NCBI RefSeq assembly: GCF_902859765.1
Contig: NZ_CADIJV010000014.1
Location: 1-64,000, forward strand
Direction: 5' to 3'
Length of the DNA: 64,000 bases
Source of the DNA: Achromobacter pulmonis
GTDB lineage: Bacteria; Pseudomonadota; Gammaproteobacteria; Burkholderiales; Burkholderiaceae_B
The translations under genes were made by a program, and so were the position numbers. The notes below the pieces were generated by a model, which saw nothing but the letters and a program-made list of their open reading frames with translations, did not search any database and had not been told where the DNA came from. The first letter of the stretch is position 1; the number at the start of each line of letters is the position of its first letter. Below, piece by piece: positions 25,293 through 33,416 of this stretch.

Positions 25293-26543
25293 ATGAACAC
25301 CCGCGAAGCCTGCGTCGCCGCCGACCGGCAGGACCCCCTTGCGCCGCTGAAGGCGCGTTTCGATCTGCCGCCCGGCGTGCTGTACATGGACGGCAACTCG
25401 CTGGGCGTGATGCCGCGCGCCGCCGCCGCGCGCGCCGCCGAAGTCATCACCCAGGAATGGGGCACGGGCCTGATCCGCAGCTGGAACACCGCCGGCTGGT
25501 TCGAGCTGCCGTCGCGGCTGGGCGACAAGCTGGCCGGCCTGCTGGGCGCGAAGGAAGGCGAGCTGGTCATCACCGACACCACCTCGCTGAACATCTTCAA
25601 GGCGCTGGCGGCCAGCCTGCGCATCCAGCAGAAGCGCCACCCCGAGCGCCGCGTGATCCTGTCCGAGCGCGACAATTTCCCCACCGACCTGTACATGATC
25701 CAGGGCATGATCGACCTGCTGCAGCAGGGCTACGAGATGCGCCTGATCGACGACGAACTGCCGCTGGACCGCGCCCTGGACGAGGACGTGGCGGTGGTGC
25801 TGTTGTCGCACGTCAACTACCGCAGTGGCCAGATGCACGACATGGCGGCGGTCACGCGCCAGGCGCACGCGCGCGGCGCGCTGGTCATCTGGGACCTGGC
25901 GCACGCCGCCGGCGCGGTGCCGGTGGACCTGAACGGCGCCGACGCCGACTATGCCGTGGGCTGCACCTATAAATACCTGAACGGCGGCCCGGGCTCGCCG
26001 GCCTTCATCTGGGTCGCGCCGCGCCATATTCCCGACTTCTGGCAGCCGCTGTCGGGCTGGTGGGGCCACCAGCGGCCGTTCGACATGACCGTCGCCTATG
26101 AACCCGCCGGCGGCATCCGCCGCTACCTGTGCGGCACCCAGCCGATCGTGTCGCTGGCCATGGTCGAGTGCGGCCTGGACGTGGCGCGCGAGGCCGACAT
26201 GGCCGAGGTGCGCAGGAAGTCGCTGGCGCTGGGCGACCTGTTCATCGCCCTGGTCGAGGAACGCTGCGCCGGCCATCCGCTGACGCTGGTGACGCCGCGC
26301 GAACACGCCGCGCGCGGCAGCCATGTCAGCCTGCGCCATCCCAACGGCTACGAGGTCATGCAGGCGCTGATCGCGCGCGGCCTGATCGGCGACTACCGCG
26401 AACCCGAGGTGCTGCGCTTCGGCCTGACGCCGCTGTATTTCGGCTATGCCGATGTCTGGGACGCGGTGGAAATCCTCAAGGATGTGCTCGACAGCAAGGC
26501 TTGGGACACGCCCGAGTTCAAGCAGCGCTCGGCCGTGACCTGA
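25293..26543 (+). CDS. kynU: Kynureninase
   Basis: This is a 416-residue PLP enzyme that cleaves kynurenine to anthranilate and alanine in tryptophan breakdown. The PLP lysine lies in [15 protein letters not shown]. Other family marks are [49 protein letters not shown] and WGHQRPFDM. The length agrees with bacterial KynU. An AAGGAG ribosome site precedes the ATG. The genes for tryptophan dioxygenase and formamidase (kynA, kynB) are not adjacent; instead an amino acid permease follows after 58 bases. Confidence 0.96.
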   Translation: MNTREACVAADRQDPLAPLKARFDLPPGVLYMDGNSLGVMPRAAAARAAEVITQEWGTGLIRSWNTAGWFELPSRLGDKLAGLLGAKEGELVITDTTSLNIFKALAASLRIQQKRHPERRVILSERDNFPTDLYMIQGMIDLLQQGYEMRLIDDELPLDRALDEDVAVVLLSHVNYRSGQMHDMAAVTRQAHARGALVIWDLAHAAGAVPVDLNGADADYAVGCTYKYLNGGPGSPAFIWVAPRHIPDFWQPLSGWWGHQRPFDMTVAYEPAGGIRRYLCGTQPIVSLAMVECGLDVAREADMAEVRRKSLALGDLFIALVEERCAGHPLTLVTPREHAARGSHVSLRHPNGYEVMQALIARGLIGDYREPEVLRFGLTPLYFGYADVWDAVEILKDVLDSKAWDTPEFKQRSAVT

Positions 26544-26601
26544 CCCGCCGCGCACCGGCCCAAGCGACATCCAGCAAGAGCGCGCAGTACCGGAGGAGAC
26601 A

Positions 26602-28008
26602 ATGAATCAACAACAAGGCTTCGGCAAGATCGCCGAACGGGAGCAGGGGCTCAAGCGCCGTCTGACGTCCGGCCAGATGAGCATGATCGCGATCGGCGGG
26701 GCCATCGGCACCGGCCTGTTCCTGGGCAGCAAGTTCGCGATCGGCTTTGCCGGCCCCAGCGTCATCATCAGCTACGCCATCGGCGGGCTGATCACGCTGC
26801 TGCTGATGGGCTGCCTGGCCGAGATGACGGTGGCGCATTCCACCTCGGGCTCGTTCGGCGCCTACGCTGAGCACTACATCGGCCCGCTGGCGGGCTTTCT
26901 GGTGCGCTACGCGTACTGGTCGTGCGTGGTGCTGGCGGTGGGCACCGAGGTCACCGCGGTGGCCGAGTACATGAAGTTCTGGTTCCCGGCGGTACCGGGC
27001 TGGCAATGGGTCTGCCTGTTCTCGGCGGCGCTGATCTTCATCAACGCCATGAGCGTGAAGGCGTTCGGCACCATCGAATACGGGTTCTCGACCATCAAGA
27101 TCAGCGCCATCGTGGCGTTCATCATCCTGGGCGCCTATGTGGTCTGGGGCAACCCGCAGTACGGCGCGGCGCAGTACACGGCACACGGCGGCTTCTTCCC
27201 CAACGGCGTGTGGGGCATGTGGATCGCGGTGGTCATCTCGATCTTCAGCTACCTGAGCGTGGAGATGATCGCGGTGGCGGCGGGCGAAGCCGAAGACCCC
27301 GAGCGCGCGGTGAAACAGGCGTTTCGCGCCACCATCGTGCGGCTGGTGGTGTTCTACCTGCTGACGCTGGCGCTGATCCTGGCCATCGTGCCGTGGGACC
27401 AGGCCGGCAAGGGCGGCAGCCCGTTCGTGACGGTGATGGCAGCGGTGAAGGTGCCGTACGCGGCCGGCGTCATCAATTTCATCGTGCTGGTGGCGGCGCT
27501 TTCGGCCATGAACAGCCAGCTGTATATCACCACCCGCATGATGTTCAGCCTGTCGCGCGCCGGCCATGCGCCGGCGGCGCTGGGCCGGCTGACGCGCAGC
27601 GGCACGCCGCTGAACGCGCTGCTGCTGTCGACCAGCGGCATCGCCATCGCCACCGTGCTGAACGTGCTGTATCCGGAAACCTCGTTCACGCTGATGATGG
27701 CGATCTCGATGTTCGGCGCGCTGTTCACGTGGATGATGATCTTCGTCACGCATTACTTCTTTCGCCGCCGCTGGGCGCGCGAGGGCGGCGCCGCGCTGTC
27801 GTTCCGCATGCCGGGCTTTCCGCTGCTGACGCTGCTGGGCGCCGGCGCGATGCTGGCGATCCTGGTGACGACCTCCTTCACTGGCGTGTTCAAGATGACG
27901 TTGGTGTTCGGCGTGCCGTTCCTGCTGGTGCTGGCGGCGTTGTACCTGCTGCTGTTCCGCAAGCGCGCCGCGGCGGTGGTGCTGCAAGCGCGCGGGCAGC
28001 GCTCCTAG
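26602..28008 (+). CDS. APC family amino acid permease
   Basis: This is a 468-residue transporter with 12 helices, of the AroP/ProY/GabP branch of the amino acid-polyamine family. The N-terminal MIAIGGAIGTGLFLGS is the substrate-binding helix signature. Further motifs are AYAEHYIGPLAGFLVRYAYW and EMIAVAAGEAEDPERAV. A GGAGGAG ribosome site precedes the ATG. The position directly after kynU suggests import of an amino acid linked to tryptophan or kynurenine use, but alternatives such as proline or alanine cannot be excluded from sequence. Confidence 0.88.
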   Translation: MNQQQGFGKIAEREQGLKRRLTSGQMSMIAIGGAIGTGLFLGSKFAIGFAGPSVIISYAIGGLITLLLMGCLAEMTVAHSTSGSFGAYAEHYIGPLAGFLVRYAYWSCVVLAVGTEVTAVAEYMKFWFPAVPGWQWVCLFSAALIFINAMSVKAFGTIEYGFSTIKISAIVAFIILGAYVVWGNPQYGAAQYTAHGGFFPNGVWGMWIAVVISIFSYLSVEMIAVAAGEAEDPERAVKQAFRATIVRLVVFYLLTLALILAIVPWDQAGKGGSPFVTVMAAVKVPYAAGVINFIVLVAALSAMNSQLYITTRMMFSLSRAGHAPAALGRLTRSGTPLNALLLSTSGIAIATVLNVLYPETSFTLMMAISMFGALFTWMMIFVTHYFFRRRWAREGGAALSFRMPGFPLLTLLGAGAMLAILVTTSFTGVFKMTLVFGVPFLLVLAALYLLLFRKRAAAVVLQARGQRS

Positions 28009-28128
28009 TTCACGGAAAGCGCATCGCGCAGGCCGGCAGTCGGCCGCCGCGTCGGCGCCGCCCTGCGCAACCGGCGCATGCCGTGGGGGCCGGCCACGTT
28101 CGTGGCGCTGGCTGCGCCGGCCCGGGGA

Positions 28129-28551
28129 TCAGGCCCCTGGGAAGGCCGGGATCGTGACCGGTTCGTCGGCGGCGGGCACGGTGTCGGGCGCCGGCGAGAA
28201 CACGCGCAGGCGATGGCCGTCGGGGTCGAGCGCGACGAAGGTGCGGCCGAAGTCCATGTTGGTGGGGGCCTGCAGGATGGCCAGCCCGCGCAGGCTCCAG
28301 TCGCGATGGCATTGGCCGAGGGCTTCGGCGTCGGGGACGGTGAAGGCCAGTTCGGTGCAGCCGCCGCGGCCGGCCGCCGCCGGCTCGACGGTGTGGCGCG
28401 ACCACAGCCCCAGCATCAGGCCGGAGTCGAGCGCGAACAGCGCGAAGGTGGGCGAGCTTTCGACCGGCGGACGGTTCAGCAGCGCGCTATAGAACGCCGC
28501 GCTGGCCTCGGGTTTGTCGACGTAGAAGATGACGAAGTTCTTGGCGGACAT
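28129..28551 (-). CDS. VOC (glyoxalase/dioxygenase) superfamily protein
   Basis: This is a 140-residue protein with the paired beta-alpha-beta-beta-beta units of the vicinal oxygen chelate fold: NFVIFYVDKPEASAAFYSAL, LMLGLWSRHTVEPAA, then ELAFTVPDAEALGQC and FVALDPDGHRLRVFSP. The last motif is the common DPDGH/N-x-L-x-V end. The family includes fosfomycin and bleomycin resistance proteins and glyoxalases; the substrate is unknown. A 12-bp palindrome lies 17 bases upstream of the start, and a WYL regulator gene lies further upstream on the same strand. Confidence 0.85.
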   Translation of the reverse strand: MSAKNFVIFYVDKPEASAAFYSALLNRPPVESSPTFALFALDSGLMLGLWSRHTVEPAAAGRGGCTELAFTVPDAEALGQCHRDWSLRGLAILQAPTNMDFGRTFVALDPDGHRLRVFSPAPDTVPAADEPVTIPAFPGA

Positions 28552-28568
28552 GATGCGCTCCTGGTTGA

Positions 28569-28580
28569 ATGAGCGCTCAT
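28569..28580. promoter_or_regulatory. Palindromic operator candidate for the VOC gene
   Basis: ATGAGCGCTCAT is a perfect 12-bp palindrome of the kind bound by dimeric repressors such as TetR proteins. It lies between the WYL regulator gene and the VOC start. The binder is unknown. Confidence 0.4.
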
Positions 28581-28650
28581 CTTAGAGAGGCATGCTGTCA
28601 GATTTTGTCAGTAGTCCGCGCGCCGATGTCGCACCGCGCCGGCGGCCGCG

Positions 28651-29343
28651 TCAGCAGCCGTCGCAATGAGCCGCATTGATGACGCGCCACTCCTTGAGCA
28701 GGGCATGGCGGCGGCGCGGGTAGCGCGGTCCGGGGTCGAGCGTGGCGATGCGGTCGGTGCGGAAATGGCGGTAGTCCTGGCGCAGCTCGCACCAGGCCAT
28801 GACGATACGCACGCTATCGAAGAACCCCAGCGCGAACGGCCAGATGACGCGTTGCGAGTCGGCGCCCTTGTCGTCGCGGTAGGTGATGGCGATTTTCTGT
28901 TCGCCGCGTATCGCCTGGCGGATCTGGGACAGGTCGACCCGGTCGGCCACCGCCCAACTGCTGGGGCCGACCAGCAATGGGATGGCGTCGAGTTCGTCGC
29001 GCAGTTCCTGGGGCAGGACCGCGCTGATCTTGGCCAGCGCGTTGGCCGCAGCCTGGCCCAGGCGCGGGTCGGAGCGCCCGGCGACCCAGCGCGTGCCCAG
29101 CACCAGCGCTTCGATCTCTTCGGTGCTGAACATCAGCGGCGGCAGCATGAAGCCGGGCCGCAGCACGTAGCCGACGCCGGGCTCGCCCTCGATCCCGGCG
29201 CCCTGGGCCTGCAGCGTGGCGATATCGCGGTACAGCGTGCGCAGGCTGATCCCCAGGTCGGCCGCCAGGCGCTGGCCGCTGATGGGCAGGCGATGGCGCC
29301 GCAGGATCTGCAGCAGGTCGAGGAGTCGTTCGGCGCGGGACAT
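28651..29343 (-). CDS. YafY-type HTH/WYL transcriptional regulator
   Basis: This is a 230-residue protein. I start at MSRAERLLDLLQILRRHR, the usual family start; upstream sequence is a large inverted repeat. An N-terminal winged HTH (ISGQRLAADLGISLRTLYRD followed by IATLQAQG) is followed by a WYL ligand-sensing domain (QKIAITYRDDKGADSQRVIWPFALGFFD, then VMAWCELRQDYRHFRTDRI). YafY relatives usually act on a neighbouring gene, here most likely the VOC gene 99 bp downstream or itself. The hairpin abutting its start codon may limit its translation. Confidence 0.88.
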   Translation of the reverse strand: MSRAERLLDLLQILRRHRLPISGQRLAADLGISLRTLYRDIATLQAQGAGIEGEPGVGYVLRPGFMLPPLMFSTEEIEALVLGTRWVAGRSDPRLGQAAANALAKISAVLPQELRDELDAIPLLVGPSSWAVADRVDLSQIRQAIRGEQKIAITYRDDKGADSQRVIWPFALGFFDSVRIVMAWCELRQDYRHFRTDRIATLDPGPRYPRRRHALLKEWRVINAAHCDGC

Positions 29344-29348
29344 GGGAC

Positions 29349-29435
29349 GGGGCGGAGAGGGCGGCGGGCGGGACGGCCCAATGCTGCCACGGAATGGCAG
29401 CAGCGGGAAGTCTCGCCCGCCGCCCTCTCCGCCCC
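29349..29435. repeat. Nested 22-bp inverted repeat with inner hairpin
   Basis: A perfect 22-bp GC-rich inverted repeat (arms 29349-29370 and 29414-29435) encloses a second perfect hairpin, GCTGCCA-CGGAA-TGGCAGC at 29383-29401. The element occupies most of the gap between the 2H gene and the WYL gene and ends 5 bases before the WYL start codon. It could be a REP-like element, a structured leader or a terminator of the 2H gene; it lacks a T tract. Confidence 0.75.
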
Positions 29436-29488
29436 GCAGGCCGCGCCGCCAGTCAGACGCGCGCGGCCCGCGGGGCGAACCGTCCGGC

Positions 29489-30352
29489 TCAGCGGTTGAC
29501 CGGCTTGCCGCTGGCCACGTCGAGGGTCGAGCCGTCTTCCAGGCTGACACGGTAGATTTCGCGCAGCACGTTACCGGCAAAGCCGATCTCGACGATGGAC
29601 ACGTCCTTGAACGTGGTGGCGATGCCGTCGGGCAGCGCGGCGTTGAACTTGGCGGCTTCCTGTTTCATGGCGTCGGCCAGGCGTTCGTCATACCGCGCCA
29701 TGCTGTAGACCAGCGTGGTGTGCGGGTTGTGGGCGCGCACTTCCTGGCCGTCGCGCATGACGTTGACGCCGCTCACGCCGACCGACTTGACCAGGGCGCG
29801 GCCGGCCTCCGACATCTTGGCGTAGACCGGGCCGGTCACGCGCGGCAGCGGGCCGTCGCGCAGCGGCGCCAGGGCAGCGGTGGCCACGGTGTTATAGGCC
29901 ATCATGGCCTCGAAGCCCGGGCCGCTCTTGACCACGCCCAGGTCCAGCCACCACGGATGGCCCGCGCCCTTGGCGGCTTCGGTCGGATAGAAGCCCTTGA
30001 GCGTGATGGCCAGCGGCGCCGGCGGTTTGGGCAGCGCCTGCAGCATGCGTTGCGGGGTGGCGGGGTCGGCGCTATGGATGTGGACCACCGTGACGTGGGG
30101 CATGTTGGGCGTTTCGGCCTCGGTCTTCAGGCCCAGCGCCAGCAGGTCCTGTTTGAGCGTGGCGTTGACCTTGGCGTCCAGCACGGCGTTGACTTCCTGG
30201 GGCAGGCGGTACACCACGCCATAGGTGGCCTTGTGCGGGCGGAACGCGGATTGTTCCAGCGCGCTGTTGTCGATGGGGGCGGCGGCGTGGGCGGCGGCGA
30301 GGGTGGCGAAGGACAGGCCGAGGGCGGCCAGGGGCAGGATACGCTTGATCAT
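29489..30352 (-). CDS. Exported 2H phosphoesterase-like protein
   Basis: This is a 287-residue protein with a signal peptide (MIKRILPLAALGLSFATLAAAHAAA). Two H-x-T-x motifs about 125 residues apart are visible: His86 in MPHVTVVHIH and His211 in NPHTTLVYS. This is the paired active-site pattern of the 2H phosphoesterase/RNA-ligase superfamily, most of which act in the cytoplasm on RNA or cyclic nucleotides. An exported version is unusual. Overall family membership is inferred from the two motifs and their spacing. The upstream region has three periodic CCGATA repeats. Confidence 0.65.
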   Translation of the reverse strand: MIKRILPLAALGLSFATLAAAHAAAPIDNSALEQSAFRPHKATYGVVYRLPQEVNAVLDAKVNATLKQDLLALGLKTEAETPNMPHVTVVHIHSADPATPQRMLQALPKPPAPLAITLKGFYPTEAAKGAGHPWWLDLGVVKSGPGFEAMMAYNTVATAALAPLRDGPLPRVTGPVYAKMSEAGRALVKSVGVSGVNVMRDGQEVRAHNPHTTLVYSMARYDERLADAMKQEAAKFNAALPDGIATTFKDVSIVEIGFAGNVLREIYRVSLEDGSTLDVASGKPVNR

Positions 30353-30439
30353 GGATTTTCCTTTTATGTGGGACCCGCGAGAGTCCGCTCAAGTGTCGCC
30401 ACGCCGGATGTAAGGCGTATTGCACCAGTCCAAAGAAAT

Positions 30440-30488
30440 CCGATAGCCAACCCCGGTTGGCCGATAGCTGCGACGTAGGCGGCCGATA
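30440..30488. repeat. Three CCGATA repeats at helical spacing with an inverted repeat
   Basis: CCGATAGC occurs at 30440 and 30461 and CCGATA again at 30483, so the steps are 21 and 22 bp, two helical turns. Between the first two lies GCCAACC-CC-GGTTGGC. The site is upstream of the 2H gene and may bind a regulator several times on one DNA face. Confidence 0.4.
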
Positions 30489-30491
30489 CCC

Positions 30492-30959
30492 CTAGAGCAG
30501 GAAAACGGCCGCGACGATGGCCAGCCCCAATAGCAGATTGACGCCGACCCAACGGCGGATGCTGGCCATGGCCAGGCCGCCGCGCGGCCATTCCGAAGCG
30601 GCCACCGCCGCGCGCAGGCGCGGATAGAGCGCCGCGCGGATGTAGGCGTAGATGGCCGTCATCAGCAGCCCGCCCGCGGCCATCACGGTCCACGCGCGCG
30701 GCATGAAGAAGGCGCCGCCACTGCGCGCGGCCTGGGCCGCCTCCTGGCCGATCATTGCCGCGCCGGTGGCAAGAATCAGTACGACGGCGGCCAGCACGGC
30801 GTTCAGGAATGGGCCCAGCACTGCGTTCATCAGCCGTAGCCGTTGCGGCGGCTCCAGTTGCGCCGCCGCCGGCCGCAGGAAACAGTGGGCGAACAGCATG
30901 CCGCCGACCCAGAGGATCACGGCCAGCAGGTGGATGAGCTTGAAGGCGCTATAGGACAT
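30492..30959 (-). CDS. CopD-like integral membrane protein
   Basis: This is a 155-residue protein with four hydrophobic helices: FKLIHLLAVILWVGGMLFAHCF, NAVLAAVVLILATGAAMIG, WTVMAAGGLLMTAIYAYI and VNLLLGLAIVAAVFLL. The first helix with HLLAVxxWVGG and the pattern of His and Arg after it fit the CopD domain family, linked to copper uptake or heme/copper handling. No metal cluster beyond that helix is visible, so the role is open. It is followed on the same strand by the 2H gene after 139 bases. Confidence 0.72.
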   Translation of the reverse strand: MSYSAFKLIHLLAVILWVGGMLFAHCFLRPAAAQLEPPQRLRLMNAVLGPFLNAVLAAVVLILATGAAMIGQEAAQAARSGGAFFMPRAWTVMAAGGLLMTAIYAYIRAALYPRLRAAVAASEWPRGGLAMASIRRWVGVNLLLGLAIVAAVFLL

Positions 30960-31086
30960 GGCAGGGAACCGTTGATATTGCGGGGGGCCGGCACGGGCCG
31001 GGGCCGGCCGCCGCTCGCGGCGGCCAAGTCCGTCCCCATCATATCGTCAAGGCGGCGCTTGACCTGCGGCCGGATTTTCCATTTAG

Positions 31087-31105
31087 AATGAGATTGATTT
31101 GTATT
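31087..31105 (+). promoter_or_regulatory. Fur-box-like sequence before the heme locus
   Basis: AATGAGATTGATTTGTATT resembles the repeated NAT(A/T)AT-type units of Fur boxes and stands out as AT-rich in GC-rich DNA. It is about 30 bases upstream of the sigma-factor start. Iron-starvation control of this locus is known in Bordetella; here the match is by eye. Confidence 0.55.
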
Positions 31106-31133
31106 TGTGATCGAGCCTGTTCGGGAGTCCACC

Positions 31134-31988
31134 GTGTCCAACCTTGCGCCAGCCTCCGGCGACGCTGTCCACTTGCTTTACCGCGCGCACCACGGATGGC
31201 TGCACAGCTGGCTGCGGAGCAGGCTGGGCAATCCGTCGGATGCCGCCGACCTGGCCCAGGACACCTTCGTGCGCGTGCTGCGCCATCGCCACGAACTCGC
31301 TGCGTTGCGCGAGCCGCGCGCCTACCTGACCACCGTCGCCAAGCGGCTGGTGCTGAACCTGTACCGGCGCCGCTCGCTCGAACAGGCCTACCTCGACGCG
31401 CTGGCCGCCATGCCCGAGGCGCAGGCGCCGTCGCCGGAGCAGCGCCTGCTGATCCTCGAGGCGCTCCAGGAAATCGACGCCATGCTGGCGGGCCTGCCGC
31501 GGCCCGCGCGCGTGGTGCGCACGCGGCAGGGCGACATCCAGGCCCAGGCGGCGCGATTCTGCGTGCAGGAAACGGGCGCGGCCTGCCGGGTCAGCGTGCA
31601 AGAAGGCCGTGTGATGCTGGGCCGGGCCGATACCTGGGCGGCGCTGTCGGCCGGCGAGCAGGCCTGGTTGCGCGGCGATGATGTGCCCCGCCCCGAGCCC
31701 GCCGATCCGCACGCCGCCGACTGGACGCGCGGCGTGCTGCACGCCAGCGCCTGGCGCCTGGACGCATTCGCGGCCGAGCTGGGCCGCTATCGGCCAGGGG
31801 TGTTGCGTTGCGACCCGGAGGTGGCCGGGCTGCGGATCTCCGGGGCGTTCCAATTGCACGACACCGACGCGGTGCTGGCGGCCTTGCCGTCCACGCTGCC
31901 GGTACAGGTGCGCTACCGCAGCGCGTATTGGGTGACGATCCTGCCGCGCGCGGCTATTCACTCGACCGAGAGGCCCTATGCCGACTGA
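31134..31988 (+). pseudogene. Chimeric remnant: ECF sigma factor (hurI-like) joined to FecR-type anti-sigma (hurR-like)
   Basis: One open frame carries two broken genes. From GTG (MSNLAPASGDAVHLLYRAHH, with GGGAG upstream) to about codon 125 it is sigma region 2 of an iron-type ECF factor (DAADLAQDTFVRVLRHR, LREPRAYLTTVAKRLVLNLY). At PRPARVVRTRQGD, near 31500, it switches to the second half of a FecR domain (RFCVQETGAACRVSVQEGRV, then WTRGVLHASAW). Region 4 of sigma, needed for -35 binding, and the N-terminal, membrane-spanning part of FecR are missing. In Bordetella, hurI and hurR stand here as two genes controlling bhuR. The chimera cannot work as either protein. Confidence 0.88.
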
Positions 31989-32279
31989 CCCGCCTGGCCC
32001 TGGCGCTGCGTATTGCCACCGCACTGGCCGCCCCGGCCGTGGCGCTGTGGCCGGCCGCCGCCGCCGCCGGGCTATGGCGTGGTGGACCTGATGGGCTACT
32101 GGCGCCCGGCCTCGGTGAAGGGCCTGCAGGTGCAGGCCGGTGTGTTCAACCTGTTCGACAAGAAGTACTGGGAAGCCATCAATGTGCCGACCGCCGGCGC
32201 CACGGCGCTGCCGCGGCCGGTGGACGAGTACACGGAACCGGGACGCAGCCTGCGCGTCTCACTGACGTATCAATATTGA
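31978..32279 (+). pseudogene. Remnant of TonB-dependent heme receptor (bhuR-like)
   Basis: Two ends of a heme receptor are joined. Codons from 31979 give a signal-peptide-like segment (RLTRLALALRIATALAAPAV), but no ATG lies in that frame; the ATG at 31978 is in another. From about 32070, in a third frame, the last 69 residues of a receptor appear: GYGVVDLMGYWRPAS, QAGVFNLFDKKYWEAINVP and the terminal SLRVSLTYQY with its aromatic end. About 700 or more residues in the middle are absent. The intact hemin genes follow directly. This is the outer-membrane receptor of the hur/bhu system, now lost. Confidence 0.88.
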
Positions 32280-32347
32280 CCCGCGCTGCCGCCGCCGCGC
32301 GCCAGCGGTGGCAGCCCCGATTTTCCTTTCCGGCCGGAGAGCCCGCG

Positions 32348-33406
32348 ATGAGCAACGAAGTGAAGCAACCCGATTTCGACACCCGCGCCGCCGAGCTGCG
32401 CGCCCGCCACGAAGCGCTGGCAGCGTCCCATCCCGGCCTGCGCGCCCGCAACCTGGCCCGGGAACTCGGCGTGTCCGAGGCCGAATGGCTCGCCGCCGGC
32501 AGCGGCGGCGTCAAGGCGATCGAGCTGCATGGCGAGCCGCAGGCGATCTTTCGCGAACTGGGCACGCTCGGACGCGTGATGGCCTTGACGCGCAACGACT
32601 GGTGCGTGCACGAGCGCCATGGCGCGTACCTGGACATCCAGGCCGATGGCCCGGTCGGCCTGGTGCTGGGGCCCGACATCGACCTGCGGGTGTTCTTCTC
32701 TTGCTGGAAGTCCGCCTGGGCGGTCGAGCAGGACGGCCGTCACAGCCTGCAGTTCTTCGACGGCGCGGGCGTGGCGGTGCACAAGGTCTACCGTACCGAG
32801 GCCACCGACGTGGCCGCGTACGACGCGCTGGTGGCCCGGTTCGCCGGCGCCTCGCGCTGGCCCGAGACCACGCCCTACATGCCCGCTGACGAAGCGCCGC
32901 GGGTCGAGGACAGCGCGCAATGGCGCCAGGCCTGGCTGGGCATGCAGGACACGCACGAGTTCTTTCCGCTGCTGCGCAAGTTCAAGGTGTCGCGGCTGGC
33001 GGCGCTGGCCGCGGCCGGCGAGGACCTGGCGCAGACGGTGCCGGCCGACTCGGTGGAACGGATGCTGGAGTCGGCGGCGGCCAGCGGCCTGTCGATCATG
33101 TGCTTCGTGGGCAACCGCGGCATGATCCAGATTCACACCGGCCCGGTGCGGCAGCTGCGCCGCACCGGCCCCTGGTTCAACGTGCTGGATCCGGCCTTCA
33201 ACCTGCACCTGGACACCAGCGCCATCGCTTCGGCCTGGGTGGTGAACAAACCCACCAGCGATGGCTGGGTGACGTCGCTGGAACTGTACGCGTCCAGCGG
33301 CGACCTGATCGCGCAGTTCTTCGGCGAGCGCAAGCCGGGCAAGCCGGAACTGCAAGGCTGGCGTGCGTTGATGCTGGGCCTGTGCCGCGTGCCTTTGGCC
33401 GCGTGA
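32348..33406 (+). CDS. bhuS: Hemin-degrading or heme-trafficking factor
   Basis: This is a 352-residue protein of the HmuS/ShuS/PhuS family, built from two similar halves. Visible marks are RARHEALAASHPGLRARNLAR, LGTLGRVMALTRNDWCVHE, DLRVFFSCWKSAWAV in the first half and SGLSIMCFVGNRGMIQIHTGPV and FNLHLDTSAIASAWVV in the second. These cytoplasmic proteins receive heme from the ABC importer and hand it to oxygenases or degrade it. I start at MSNEVKQPDFD after GGAGAG. It is the first intact gene of the heme operon. Confidence 0.93.
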   Translation: MSNEVKQPDFDTRAAELRARHEALAASHPGLRARNLARELGVSEAEWLAAGSGGVKAIELHGEPQAIFRELGTLGRVMALTRNDWCVHERHGAYLDIQADGPVGLVLGPDIDLRVFFSCWKSAWAVEQDGRHSLQFFDGAGVAVHKVYRTEATDVAAYDALVARFAGASRWPETTPYMPADEAPRVEDSAQWRQAWLGMQDTHEFFPLLRKFKVSRLAALAAAGEDLAQTVPADSVERMLESAAASGLSIMCFVGNRGMIQIHTGPVRQLRRTGPWFNVLDPAFNLHLDTSAIASAWVVNKPTSDGWVTSLELYASSGDLIAQFFGERKPGKPELQGWRALMLGLCRVPLAA

Positions 33407-33416
33407 GGACGAAACC

